Source of the DNA: Chitinophaga pinensis
Lineage (GTDB): Bacteria > Bacteroidota > Bacteroidia > Chitinophagales > CAMDFR01
Direction of reading: 5' to 3'
DNA: 35,993 nt
NCBI GenBank assembly: GCA_945872405.1
Contig: CAMBZT010000019.1
Location: forward strand, 1 to 35,993
Below, one piece after another: positions 1-8,604 of this stretch; position 1 is the stretch's first letter, and the number at the start of each line of letters is the position of its first letter. The position numbers and the translations under genes are program-made. Below the pieces are notes generated by a model. The model was not told the DNA's origin. It worked only from the letters and a program-made list of their open reading frames with translations, and did no database searches.

Positions 1-42
1 TCAAAGATACCTTTGATTTAATAGAATTGGAAATTAAACAGG

Positions 43-993
43 CTACTTTGGAATGCTAAAAATAGAGATACTTTGTTCCTTGAATGTTTGATAGTAAGGT
101 TGATCACTAGAAGCCTTATCTGAACAAATTACCACTTGTGAATCGGATATAAATGAAACACCCTCCACATTTCCATATAGTACATTGGAGCCTTTACCAA
201 CATTTCCATTTTCATCACCTGTTGGAAACGTATACAAAGTGCCCTCTCCATCCAATTGCCAATCGGTTCCACTCAATTTTCCAATCCATAATTGAGATGA
301 TTCTTGTGATGTCACAGCAATGGCGCCTGTCTCGCTGATATCAATATCAGAATAATCATTCATTGCCATACTTTGAGGAAAGGGCATCGTAGAGATATAT
401 TTCCAATCGCTGCCATTAGCTTCCATCACAATGATATTACCATTTGCTTCTGATAATCCAAGAAGATAATCTTTATTGTTTCGATGATAAAAAGTTAATC
501 CTTCGAATCCTTTGTTCTTAAAGGATGAAGTAAAAGAGTAAGGCGCCCAAGCACTATCTCCTTCATGAAGCGTCAGATCATATTTGTATATTCTGGGAGA
601 GTATTGTCCGTTATGACTCTGATTTTCAGCCACCACATAAATGTTTGGCGAACCATCATAATCATAAGCAACACCCTCATAATTAGAACTACTAATACTT
701 CCGCCTGATAAGATATTAGCCACTCCATAAGGTACTAATGATTGCTGTATACTTGCTACTTTATAGGTATTGTCAAATACAACATAAAAATGATCTCCCA
801 TATATTTTATACCACTCGCTTCGAACATATCTTTGTCGCTATAGCCAGAAAATAATTTATATACTTTTGATTCTTTGATTGGAGCCTCCAATGTAATGGG
901 GCCCGAAACAGATGGTTTTTCCTTCTTACATGAGACGAACACTAAGGAGAGTAGAACAAAAAAAACGACAGAAAAAAAAAGATTTTTGATCAT
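43..993 (-). CDS. Lipoprotein with probable beta-propeller (SdiA-regulated/phytase-esterase-like)
   Basis: Seen: a 316-residue protein with an N-terminal hydrophobic segment ending in a lipobox-like VSCKK, so Cys22 is the likely lipidated residue and the protein is probably membrane-anchored and facing the periplasm or outside. The body contains a recurring blade-like motif: EASGI, YEGVAY, FEGLTF and VEGVSF, each followed by short beta-strand-rich stretches such as YVVAENQ and VVICSD. Known: repeated E-G-[VL]-[STA]-[FY] motifs of this kind occur in SdiA-regulated and esterase-like-phytase propellers, which bind or hydrolyse small ligands or have no known activity. Inference: a beta-propeller lipoprotein; the substrate is unknown. 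No partner gene is obvious; the next gene on the same strand (the S41 protease) lies about 215 bases upstream, and that gap holds nothing I recognise. Confidence 0.55.
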   Translation of the reverse strand: MIKNLFFSVVFFVLLSLVFVSCKKEKPSVSGPITLEAPIKESKVYKLFSGYSDKDMFEASGIKYMGDHFYVVFDNTYKVASIQQSLVPYGVANILSGGSISSSNYEGVAYDYDGSPNIYVVAENQSHNGQYSPRIYKYDLTLHEGDSAWAPYSFTSSFKNKGFEGLTFYHRNNKDYLLGLSEANGNIIVMEANGSDWKYISTMPFPQSMAMNDYSDIDISETGAIAVTSQESSQLWIGKLSGTDWQLDGEGTLYTFPTGDENGNVGKGSNVLYGNVEGVSFISDSQVVICSDKASSDQPYYQTFKEQSISIFSIPK

Positions 994-1209
994 AAAAATT
1001 ATAAAGTTCTATGGATTTAAAATATTCGTGTATTGCGAAATTATAAAATTAGATAGATACCAAGGTTAATTGAAGAAGAACAAATTGTTGGGGATTTTGA
1101 GGAATCATGACTCTCTTATGTTTTTTCCCTTCTACCAAAAAATAAGACCTCCTATTATTTGCACTAATAATATTACCTCAGAATATGCACTCTAAATGGT
1201 TCATACATC

Positions 1210-2805
1210 CTAATAATGCTGTACTTTGAAATCCTTCATTTGATTTTCTTGAAGCACTTTTACAGCACGCATATAAGTATCATTCAACTCATTTGTCATA
1301 TAATAAAAATCACCTGCTTCAAATAAGCTTCGGGCAATTAAACCAGCTAAATTTACTTTGATAAGTCTGATCGATTTCGCTAACTGTTCTTTATTCAATT
1401 TCACTTCTTCTGCTTCTCCGGCTTTCACTAAATCATCGATCATCGCTTGTGATACCTGAAACTTATTTTTAAAATCTACCACTGTGGTATAACTTACCAA
1501 TAGAGATTTTCTATTATCATCTAAATATCTCAACACATAGTTATTCATTACCCCTTTTCTGATCAAATTCCCATAATACTCACTGGTCTCGGAGGTGTCA
1601 ATACCTATAAAAATATCAGGTAGAATTCCACCGCCACCATATACCTTTCTTTGGTTCACCAAAGTCTTAAACATCAACGAATCTGGCAACTTAATGCTAT
1701 CCATATACATCAACCTACCGCTAGTATATCTTCTCTCAAACTCACTATAATAATCTTTTTTACCATGATCATACGGACGTTGAATACAACGACCACTAGG
1801 TGTAAAATATTGAGCTACTGTTAATCTAACCTGACTTCCGTCGCTTAATGGATAAGGCTTTTGCACTAATCCTTTACCAAATGAATTTCGACCTACTACC
1901 AAAGCTCTATCCCAATCTTGGAGAGCACCACTCACAATTTCACTGGCAGAAGCAGAACTTTCATTGATAAGTACAATCAGGTTGCCATTTTCAAAAAGCC
2001 CTTTATTACCTGCGAGAAATGTTTGGCGAGACTGATGAAAGCCTTGTGTATAAACAATTAATTTATCGTTCGTCAAAAACTCATCAGCAATGCCAACTGC
2101 TGCATTGAGATAGCCACCGCCATTATTTTCAAGATCAAAAATCAAATCTTTCATGCCTTTAGCTTTCAGCTTCTCAATTGCCGTATGAACTTCTTCTGTA
2201 GTAGTCGACGAAAATTTATTTAATTTTATATAGCCGATTTTATCATCAACCATATAAGCTGCTTCAACACTGTATAAAGGAATTTTATCTCTGGTGATTG
2301 TAAATTCCAACAACTTTTTCTCCCCCCTTCGTAAAATAGTAACGACAACCTTTGTTCCTTTCAAGCCCCTCAACTTCGACATCACTCCACTATTTGCAAT
2401 TTTCACACCAGAAATTAGTGTGTCGTTGACCCTAATGATTTTATCCCCTGCTAAGACACCAACCTTCTCAGAAGGTCCACCTGTTATTACATTTGCGACA
2501 ACCACAGTGTCATTTAGTAAATTAAACTGAATACCTACACCATCAAAATTGCCAATCAAAGGCTCATTTGTGGTTTCAACTTCTTTCTTAGGAATATATA
2601 CAGAGTGAGGATCTAAATGCTCTAACATGTCAACAATGGCATTCTCAATCAAATCGCTTGTTTTTGCACTATCTACATAAAAATTATCTATCAAGTCGAT
2701 GACCCCACCAAATTTCTGAAATTCAATTTGCTCCTGTGTAATTTGTGCTTGAAGGGTATTCACTCCAAAAGCTATCATCAAAAAAACGAAAAATTTTCCT
2801 TTCAT
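1210..2805 (-). CDS. ctpA: S41 family carboxy-terminal processing protease (CtpA/Prc type)
   Basis: Periplasmic serine protease that trims or degrades proteins from their C-termini. Seen in the 531 residues: a signal peptide ending at LQAQ (about 1-21), a PDZ domain around 85-165 (GNFDGVGIQF, GPSEKVGVLAGDKI), then the peptidase core. The catalytic Ser/Lys/Gln are Ser286 in SSASASEIVSGAL, Lys311 in GRNSFGKGLVQ and Gln315. The 25- and 4-residue spacings equal those of the well-studied CtpB Ser309/Lys334/Gln338. A C-terminal helical region of about 130 residues follows, as is usual in the Bacteroidota forms. It is transcribed alone and divergently from the secreted unknown protein at 3012; a perfect dyad (2856-2873) sits in the shared upstream region. 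Family assignment is secure; the substrates are not known. Confidence 0.93.
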   Translation of the reverse strand: MKGKFFVFLMIAFGVNTLQAQITQEQIEFQKFGGVIDLIDNFYVDSAKTSDLIENAIVDMLEHLDPHSVYIPKKEVETTNEPLIGNFDGVGIQFNLLNDTVVVANVITGGPSEKVGVLAGDKIIRVNDTLISGVKIANSGVMSKLRGLKGTKVVVTILRRGEKKLLEFTITRDKIPLYSVEAAYMVDDKIGYIKLNKFSSTTTEEVHTAIEKLKAKGMKDLIFDLENNGGGYLNAAVGIADEFLTNDKLIVYTQGFHQSRQTFLAGNKGLFENGNLIVLINESSASASEIVSGALQDWDRALVVGRNSFGKGLVQKPYPLSDGSQVRLTVAQYFTPSGRCIQRPYDHGKKDYYSEFERRYTSGRLMYMDSIKLPDSLMFKTLVNQRKVYGGGGILPDIFIGIDTSETSEYYGNLIRKGVMNNYVLRYLDDNRKSLLVSYTTVVDFKNKFQVSQAMIDDLVKAGEAEEVKLNKEQLAKSIRLIKVNLAGLIARSLFEAGDFYYMTNELNDTYMRAVKVLQENQMKDFKVQHY

Positions 2806-2855
2806 ATATTTCTCTTACTTGTATTAAAATAAACTACAGCAAATTGAAACTCTAC

Positions 2856-2873
2856 TTTGCATATCTATGCAAA
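2856..2873. promoter_or_regulatory. Perfect 18-bp dyad between two divergent genes
   Basis: TTTGCATA-TC-TATGCAAA: two perfect 8-base half sites with a 2-base centre. It lies about 50 bases upstream of the ctpA start and about 140 bases upstream of the divergent secreted-protein gene. The two half-sites and short spacer look like a dimeric regulator's operator rather than a transcript hairpin, because a 2-base loop is unfavourable. No regulator gene is adjacent. Confidence 0.4.
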
Positions 2874-3011
2874 TAAATAGCTTTTCGATGATATTTTTCG
2901 CATAATAAGTATTGTCTTTAACATAGTTTAATGGAGCTGGTGGCAAATATTACAAATCCATGATGCATTTCTGAATTGTTTATCGCACTTTTGTATCAGA
3001 ATAAACATGTT

Positions 3012-3689
3012 ATGAGTAAGCACTTTATTATAGGCTATATCCTTCTGATTTCTTCATTCTGCTATGCTCAATCAGACAGCTTGAAAAAAATTGCAGACAA
3101 AAATATTTATGCCCGTCAGCAATTATTAATGCTCCAAAAAGAAGGCACTGTCATTGTTCTTCTTAAAGGCAAAACTAGAGCCATGGAGGCCTATGAAAAG
3201 GCAGGAAAAACATTGCTTGTAGAGGAGATGAAAAAAAAAATAGCAATAACAAATCGAACCCTTGTAAGAGCATTTAACAAATATTGGAAATTTAGTCCTG
3301 TATTATACATGTACAATGACGATATTGCTACCCTTCAAAAAAATGGTGCTTCAAAAGTATTTGTTGACTCTCTCCTTAAGCCATCACCCTTTATTTCTCT
3401 AACACAATCCTATTACGTTTTCATGGATTATGGCTCATACTATATTCCATCGAACAACACAAGCGAAAACCAACCAACCAAATGGAAGAAGAACCAAGAG
3501 GAAACAGTGCAGGATCCCACACAGAGCAATCAATCTATAACGGAATGCTTGGTTGTAAAGGATAAAAACTTAAACCAATTTCTTGCTCCATACCCAAATC
3601 GTTCTGCTAGTATTATGGGAAGCAAAGACATGAATAATTTGGTGGCAGCACTCAATAGACGTTTTGAAGCCTTCCTAGAAAACAAGTAA
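3012..3689 (+). CDS. Secreted protein of unknown function
   Basis: Not recognised. A longer frame opens at a TTG at 2976, but the ATG at 3012 is preferred because it puts a clean signal peptide at the very N-terminus (MSKHFIIGYILLISSFCYAQ). The mature part (about 205 residues) is rich in Lys and Asn, begins with a helical stretch (DSLKKIADKNIYARQQLLML), then a middle region with many Tyr (YYVFMDYGSYY), a polar low-complexity linker around 165-180 and a short helical C-terminus. It has no catalytic motif I can see. It is followed 23 bases later by lipB on the same strand, so the two may be co-transcribed, but nothing else ties them functionally. Confidence 0.7.
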   Translation: MSKHFIIGYILLISSFCYAQSDSLKKIADKNIYARQQLLMLQKEGTVIVLLKGKTRAMEAYEKAGKTLLVEEMKKKIAITNRTLVRAFNKYWKFSPVLYMYNDDIATLQKNGASKVFVDSLLKPSPFISLTQSYYVFMDYGSYYIPSNNTSENQPTKWKKNQEETVQDPTQSNQSITECLVVKDKNLNQFLAPYPNRSASIMGSKDMNNLVAALNRRFEAFLENK

Positions 3690-3712
3690 ATACAAACTCA
3701 GTAAATATTATA

Positions 3713-4378
3713 ATGGAGCTATTTGAAGAAGATCTCGGATTTACGCATTATAAGCCTTGCTGGGACTATCAAGAAAAGTTGTTTCAGAAAAATTTGATCG
3801 CAAAAAAAGAGCGTAAAGAAACCATGAATCATCTACTCCTTACAGAACATTATCCAGTTTTTACCATTGGTAAAAATGGGGATGTGTCCAATTTATTAGG
3901 CCATGAAAAGATTTTAAATGCTGAGTTTTATAAAATTAATCGTGGTGGCGACATTACCTTTCATGGTCCTGGTCAGCTCGTTGTCTATCCAATCATCGAT
4001 TTAGAAAAACTAAATATTGGACTTGCTCAGTACATTTTTAATTTAGAGGAAACCATTATAACACTTATTTCAGAATATGGCCTTAAAGGAGACCGGAGCA
4101 AAGGTGCCTCCGGAGTATGGTTAGATACAGCAAATCCATCAAAGGAAAGAAAAATATGTGCAGTCGGAGTTAGGGCCAGTAGGCATATCACCATGCATGG
4201 TTTGGCTTTTAATGTGAATACAGAACTAAGTTATTTCGATAAAATAGTTCCTTGCGGTATTCATGACAAAGGAGTAACCAATCTTTCTATTGAAACAAAT
4301 CAACACTCTATTGGGATGAGTGAAATTAAAACAAAGTTTGTGCGTTTATTTAGAGAAATTTTTAAGATTGCCAAGTAG
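3713..4378 (+). CDS. lipB: Lipoyl(octanoyl) transferase
   Basis: Transfers octanoate from acyl-carrier protein to the lipoyl domains of 2-oxoacid dehydrogenases and the glycine cleavage H protein, the first step of endogenous lipoate synthesis. Seen: 221 residues, the family's usual length; the signature RGGDITFHGPGQ (77-88); the conserved ASGVW; and the active-site pair Lys147 (RKICAVGV) and Cys181 (IVPCGI). The 34-residue spacing of Lys and Cys is the same as in the characterised Mycobacterium enzyme (Lys142/Cys176). The context gives no lipA nearby. GcvT, which works with a lipoylated H protein, is encoded at 11532-12617 but in a separate transcript. Assignment is secure. Confidence 0.95.
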   Translation: MELFEEDLGFTHYKPCWDYQEKLFQKNLIAKKERKETMNHLLLTEHYPVFTIGKNGDVSNLLGHEKILNAEFYKINRGGDITFHGPGQLVVYPIIDLEKLNIGLAQYIFNLEETIITLISEYGLKGDRSKGASGVWLDTANPSKERKICAVGVRASRHITMHGLAFNVNTELSYFDKIVPCGIHDKGVTNLSIETNQHSIGMSEIKTKFVRLFREIFKIAK

Positions 4379-4408
4379 GATATTACAATCACAAAGTATT
4401 AAAATGAA

Positions 4409-5584
4409 TTAAATACCTCGTCTAGTTTTCTCTATCTTCAAAAGTTTTATCTCTCTTCCCATTTGCCCTTCAACAGAACCATTCTCTTGTGCTCTCCGTA
4501 TTAAATAAGGAATCACCTCCTTCACTGGACCAAAAGGCACATATTTGTTGCAGTTGATACCGGAATTAGAAAGGTTATAAGTGATGTGGTCACCCATCCC
4601 ATACAATTGTGAAACACTAATATGAGGATGATTAAATGGAATTTTCTTCTCTTGCAATAATTGCGTTAGCAACAAACAACTATACTCATTATGCGATGCA
4701 ACACAACAAGCGATCGTATCCAGATGATCAAGACAAAAAGTTAATGCTAGATTAAAGTCATCATCAGTAGCGGCTTTTGAAATATGGATTGGAGAAACCT
4801 TACCTGCTGATTTAGCAAATTCATTTTCCTTCTCAACGTAAGCACCGCGAACTAATTTTACACCTAAATAAAAGCCATGCTTTTTAGCATATTCCAAATC
4901 CGCTTTCAAATCTTTCAACTTATCATTTCTATACAATTGGTAAGTGTTATATATGATTGCTGACTTTGTATTCACGCGCTTCATTCTTTCTAAAGTCATA
5001 TCATCGATAGGCTGTTGTATCCAACTTTCTTCTGCATCTATATAAATCGACACTTGATTTTCTAATGCCGCACTACACAATCTATCAAAACGTTCATTAA
5101 TGGCGTTGAGCTCAATTTGTTCACTTGCATTAAGTCCTTGCTTTTGTTGCAATTTTTCGAACAAAGCTACTCTACCAAAACCAGTCAATTTTATACAAAC
5201 TGCTTTTATATTTTTTTCTTTACCGGCGAGCTGAATGGCTTGCATATTCTGCAAGACCGAATATTCATACTCAGCATCACTACTTTTTGCTTCAACCCCA
5301 TAGTTTAAAAGTACGCCAACGTTTCTAGTCGCCAATTCACGTATCAGCATTGTGCACTCCACCAAATCTTCACCTCCGCAAAAATGAGAATACACAATCG
5401 GCTTCACTAACACATGAATAGGAATACCCAAATGTAACAAACGCTCCGTAAAAGAACTTCCTAAGGCAACTAACCACTCTACATTAAAAAGAGAAAACAG
5501 AAGCGTTGCCCTATTTAGCTCTTTATTTGACAAGGCTTTAAATGCGATTTCTGTATTATCAAAACTGATAGAGGGACTTGGCAT
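4409..5584 (-). CDS. putA: Proline dehydrogenase (monofunctional)
   Basis: FAD enzyme oxidising L-proline to pyrroline-5-carboxylate, passing electrons to the quinone pool. Seen: a TIM-barrel protein without the aldehyde dehydrogenase half of enterobacterial PutA; the barrel motif GVKLVRGAYVEKE and the C-terminal proline-carboxylate-binding Arg pair in YLIRRAQENG. Length about 391 residues, normal for the Bacteroidota form. The longest frame begins at a TTG at 5605, but that codon lies inside a perfect -7 promoter element (5603-5610), so the ATG at 5584 (MPSPSISFDNTEIAF) is the start. Divergent from the DUF2130 gene. The partner P5C dehydrogenase is not in the window. The symbol follows common usage; prodh is the alternative name. 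Confidence 0.9.
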   Translation of the reverse strand: MPSPSISFDNTEIAFKALSNKELNRATLLFSLFNVEWLVALGSSFTERLLHLGIPIHVLVKPIVYSHFCGGEDLVECTMLIRELATRNVGVLLNYGVEAKSSDAEYEYSVLQNMQAIQLAGKEKNIKAVCIKLTGFGRVALFEKLQQKQGLNASEQIELNAINERFDRLCSAALENQVSIYIDAEESWIQQPIDDMTLERMKRVNTKSAIIYNTYQLYRNDKLKDLKADLEYAKKHGFYLGVKLVRGAYVEKENEFAKSAGKVSPIHISKAATDDDFNLALTFCLDHLDTIACCVASHNEYSCLLLTQLLQEKKIPFNHPHISVSQLYGMGDHITYNLSNSGINCNKYVPFGPVKEVIPYLIRRAQENGSVEGQMGREIKLLKIEKTRRGI

Positions 5585-5602
5585 GATCTTTCGTTTAGAT
5601 TG

Positions 5603-5610
5603 CAAAATTA
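5603..5610 (-). promoter_or_regulatory. -7 promoter element of the proline dehydrogenase gene
   Basis: On the minus strand the bases read TAATTTTG, a perfect match to the Bacteroidota -7 consensus TAnnTTTG, about 20 bases upstream of the ATG at 5584. No clear TTG is seen at the -33 position. It decides the start codon of the gene. Confidence 0.5.
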
Positions 5611-5699
5611 GTACGAAAAATTATTTTAAATAAAAAACTTATAAATGCAGATAGATTGCGTTGGAAGACCTTATTTTTACATTAAAATAATTCCACAAA

Positions 5700-6950
5700 A
5701 TGTCAAATACTGTTCAAATAAACTGCCCACAATGTAATTTCTTAATTAATGTTGATGAGGTGCTTGGTCATCAAGCAGAGGAAAAATTCAGAAAAGAATA
5801 TGATGATAAAATGGCAGAATCATACTCGGCACTGCACCAAAAGGAAATTGCAATCAAGGAACAGGAAGAAAGATTTGCGAAAAGGAAGGAAAAAGAAAAT
5901 GAAATTTTCAAAGAAAAGTTAGCCAAAGAATTGGCCATTGAAAGAGAAAAAGCAATCATTGAGGCTGAAAAAAATGCCACAACAGCTTCTGAATTAATTA
6001 TACAGCAGTTAAAAGAAGATAACGAAAAAAGAAAGGCAGAGAATCTCTCTCTTCGTGAAAAAGAAATTGAGATGATGAAATTGCAAAACGAAATCAAAGA
6101 ACAAAAAGAAAACTTTAATATTTCTCTACAAAAGCAATTACTCGAAAATCAACTTAAAGTTGAAGAAGAAACAAAAAGAAAAGAGGCTGAAAAATTTGAA
6201 CTCAAAAAGAAAGAATGGGAACAACAATTCGAACAACAGAAAAAATTGATAGAAGAAATGAAACGAAAGTCTGAACAGGGTTCTATGCAGTTGCAAGGCG
6301 AAGTTCAGGAGATTGCATTAGAAGATTTGTTGAGGAATAATTTTCCATATGATATAATTAGTGAAGTTGGCAAAGGTGTGAAAGGGGCAGATGCCATTCA
6401 AACAGTATATGATAGTTTCCAACAAGAATGTGGCAAAATAATTTTTGAAAGCAAGCGTACCAAGGACTTTGCTGGCGATTGGATCGACAAGTTAAAAGCG
6501 GATATGCGAAACACAGGTGCCATGATTGCTGTCATCGTTACGCAAACAATGCCAAAGGACATGGATCGTTTTGGCTTGAAAGATGGGGTGTGGATTTGTA
6601 GTTTTCAAGAAGTCAAAAGTTTGGTCTATGTACTACGAGATGGCCTTATCAAAGTACAGCAAGCACATCACACTCAGGAAAACAAAGGCGAAAAAATGCA
6701 AATGCTATATACCTATCTCACGGGAACCGAGTTCAGACAACAGATTGAGGCGATTGTAGAAGGATTTACGAGCATGCAAGATTCATTAATAAGAGAAAAA
6801 AGAGCGATGGCCAGCATTTGGAAAGAACGCGAAAAGCAAATAGACAAAGTCATACTAAATACGATAGGAATGTATGGTTCGGTGAAAGGGATTGCTGGCA
6901 ATGCAGTAGGCAATATCAAAAGTCTTGAATTGCCTGGAGAAAACAGTTAA
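5700..6950 (+). CDS. DUF2130 protein: zinc-finger-like N-terminus, long coiled coil, nuclease-like C-terminal domain
   Basis: Seen in 416 residues: an N-terminal half zinc finger (CPQC, Cys9 and Cys12), a charged coiled coil from about 28 to 200 made almost wholly of Lys/Glu/Gln, and a conserved globular part from about 200 to 400 (EIALEDLLRNNFPYD, GVKGADAIQTV, GKIIFESKRTKDF). Known: this is the DUF2130 family, widespread in bacteria and of unknown role. The pattern Asp231, then Glu250-Ser-Lys252 after a beta-strand (IIFESK) has the shape of a PD-(D/E)XK nuclease active site; that reading is my inference. First gene of a plus-strand run with marC (48 bases later) and the dipeptide epimerase. 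The strong reading frame on the opposite strand inside the coiled coil is a shadow. Confidence 0.85.
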   Translation: MSNTVQINCPQCNFLINVDEVLGHQAEEKFRKEYDDKMAESYSALHQKEIAIKEQEERFAKRKEKENEIFKEKLAKELAIEREKAIIEAEKNATTASELIIQQLKEDNEKRKAENLSLREKEIEMMKLQNEIKEQKENFNISLQKQLLENQLKVEEETKRKEAEKFELKKKEWEQQFEQQKKLIEEMKRKSEQGSMQLQGEVQEIALEDLLRNNFPYDIISEVGKGVKGADAIQTVYDSFQQECGKIIFESKRTKDFAGDWIDKLKADMRNTGAMIAVIVTQTMPKDMDRFGLKDGVWICSFQEVKSLVYVLRDGLIKVQQAHHTQENKGEKMQMLYTYLTGTEFRQQIEAIVEGFTSMQDSLIREKRAMASIWKEREKQIDKVILNTIGMYGSVKGIAGNAVGNIKSLELPGENS

Positions 6951-6998
6951 TAATAAACAGCATAGAATCACTAATTTTGGCAATAGAATTAAGATCAA

Positions 6999-7586
6999 AT
7001 GGGAGAATACAGTCATTTTAGCTGGAAAGAAATTATCACTATTTCACTGACACTCTTTGCAGTCATAGATATTATTGGTTCAATACCTATTGTGATTAAT
7101 TTGAAACAAACTTATGGGAAAATAAATGCCTTACAAACTACATTAGCGGCAGGTTCACTGATGGTTGTATTTCTTTATTTCGGAGGCACATTGTTAAGTT
7201 TACTAGATTTGGATATCAAATCGTTTGCCATAGCTGGTTCCATCGTCATTTTTCTAATCGGATTAGAAATGATTTTAGGACATAGTATTTTCAAGCCAGA
7301 CGCAAACTATACGTCTATCTCAATTGTTCCTTTAGCGTTTCCCTTAATTGCTGGAGCTGGTGTACTTACTACACTTCTATCGATGAAATCTGCCTATCGA
7401 GATGGGAATATCTTGATTGGGATTCTTTTTAATCTCGTCATTGTATTCCTAGTTTTAAAATTTATTCCATTAATTGAAAAACGTTTAGGCGCCGGTGGTA
7501 TCTCTGTTCTGAGAAGAATTTTCGGAATTATTCTTATTGCCATCGCCGTTAAAATATTCAAAAGTAATACTACATTTATTTCCTAA
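6999..7586 (+). CDS. MarC-family integral membrane protein
   Basis: Seen: 195 residues with about six hydrophobic helices, including the family-typical N-terminal segment with IDIIGSIPIVINL, the SFAIAGSIVIFLIGLEMILG segment and the SIVPLAFPLIAGAGVLTTLL segment (Pro-Leu-Ala-x-Pro-Leu-x-x-G-P/A-G motif). Known: MarC/UPF0056 proteins are inner-membrane proteins of uncertain function; the early link to multiple antibiotic resistance has not held up. It lies 48 bases after the DUF2130 gene and ends one base before the TTG start of the epimerase gene, so the three are probably co-transcribed. Family is secure, function is not. Confidence 0.88.
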   Translation: MGEYSHFSWKEIITISLTLFAVIDIIGSIPIVINLKQTYGKINALQTTLAAGSLMVVFLYFGGTLLSLLDLDIKSFAIAGSIVIFLIGLEMILGHSIFKPDANYTSISIVPLAFPLIAGAGVLTTLLSMKSAYRDGNILIGILFNLVIVFLVLKFIPLIEKRLGAGGISVLRRIFGIILIAIAVKIFKSNTTFIS

Positions 7587-7587
7587 T

Positions 7588-8604
7588 TTGAAATTACATA
7601 TTCTACCATATCAATTACAATTCAAATATCCATTTAGTATTGCACATGGTATAAGAACTTGTACGGACGCAGTCTTTGTCGCCATAGAAAAGGATGGAAT
7701 ACTAGGATACGGTGAGGCCACCTTACCACCTTACCTTAAAGATAATCAGTCCACTAGCATTGCCTTTCTTCAAAATATAGAGATTGAAAAACTATATAAT
7801 CGATTTATTTTAAACATTGAATTGTTCGATGATTCAATCACAGACATGCCTGCTAAAGCCTCAATAGATATGGCTTTTTGGGATCTAAAAGGCAAACTAG
7901 AAAACAAAAAAGTAAGCGCTTACTTCGATCAGACTACTAAACAAAAATTAATTTTTTCTACATATACTATTGGTATCAGTAGTGAAGATGAACTCAAATC
8001 GAAATTAGCTGATGCGTCTGATTTTAGATTGATAAAGCTAAAATTGAATGGTAAAAATGACAAAGATTTAATTCTAAACTTTCGAAAATATTGCAACAAA
8101 CCCTTTGCTATAGACGTCAATCAAGCATGGACAAATCTTGATGAAGCAAAGAAAATGCATGATTTTTTACTCGCACAAAATTGCTTTCTAATAGAACAGC
8201 CATTTGAGAAATCGGACATAAAAAAAACGAAAGAACTAAAACAACATAGTCAACTTCCAATTATTGCTGACGAAGCTTTTCAGACAATAGATACGCTAGT
8301 GCAAATTGCAGATGCTTATGATGGTATCAATATTAAACTCATGAAATGCGGTGGTATTACAAATGCATTTAAGATTATTCAAGAAGCTAAAAAATTAGAG
8401 TTAAAAATTTTACTTGGATGCATGAGTGAAAGCGCTTGTGGTTGTGCCGCTGCCGCTAGTTTACAATCATTTGCTGATTGGACAGATCTTGACGGACCAT
8501 GGCTCCTTAAGAATAATCCATTTCACGATTATACCCTAGAGCATGGTGAAATTATGACCTTGCAGAACAATGGTCTCGGCATCACTACTTCTCTATTTCA
8601 ATAG
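7588..8604 (+). CDS. Dipeptide epimerase (L-Ala-D/L-Glu type), enolase superfamily
   Basis: Likely epimerises L-Ala-D-Glu released from peptidoglycan to L-Ala-L-Glu during cell-wall recycling; other dipeptides are possible. Seen in 338 residues: an N-terminal capping domain (FKYPFSIAHGIRT), then a TIM barrel with the superfamily acid/base and metal ligands: Lys150-x-Lys152 (IKLKLNG), Asp176 (DVNQAW), Glu203 (IEQPF), Asp228 (IADEAF) and a lysine in NIKLMKCGG near 250. The C-terminal Asp-x-Asp-Gly-Pro (DLDGPW) is typical of dipeptide epimerases. There is no in-frame ATG early in the protein; the TTG at 7588, one base after the marC stop, is chosen over a TTG at 7537 that would overlap marC by 50 bases. 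The end overlaps the convergent lipoprotein gene by 12 bases. Confidence 0.87.
   Translation: MKLHILPYQLQFKYPFSIAHGIRTCTDAVFVAIEKDGILGYGEATLPPYLKDNQSTSIAFLQNIEIEKLYNRFILNIELFDDSITDMPAKASIDMAFWDLKGKLENKKVSAYFDQTTKQKLIFSTYTIGISSEDELKSKLADASDFRLIKLKLNGKNDKDLILNFRKYCNKPFAIDVNQAWTNLDEAKKMHDFLLAQNCFLIEQPFEKSDIKKTKELKQHSQLPIIADEAFQTIDTLVQIADAYDGINIKLMKCGGITNAFKIIQEAKKLELKILLGCMSESACGCAAAASLQSFADWTDLDGPWLLKNNPFHDYTLEHGEIMTLQNNGLGITTSLFQ

Noticed and set aside
5771-6097. 108-codon frame on the minus strand within the DUF2130 gene
   Set aside because: It is the antisense of a Lys/Glu coiled coil, which always gives long Ser/Phe/Leu-rich shadows.
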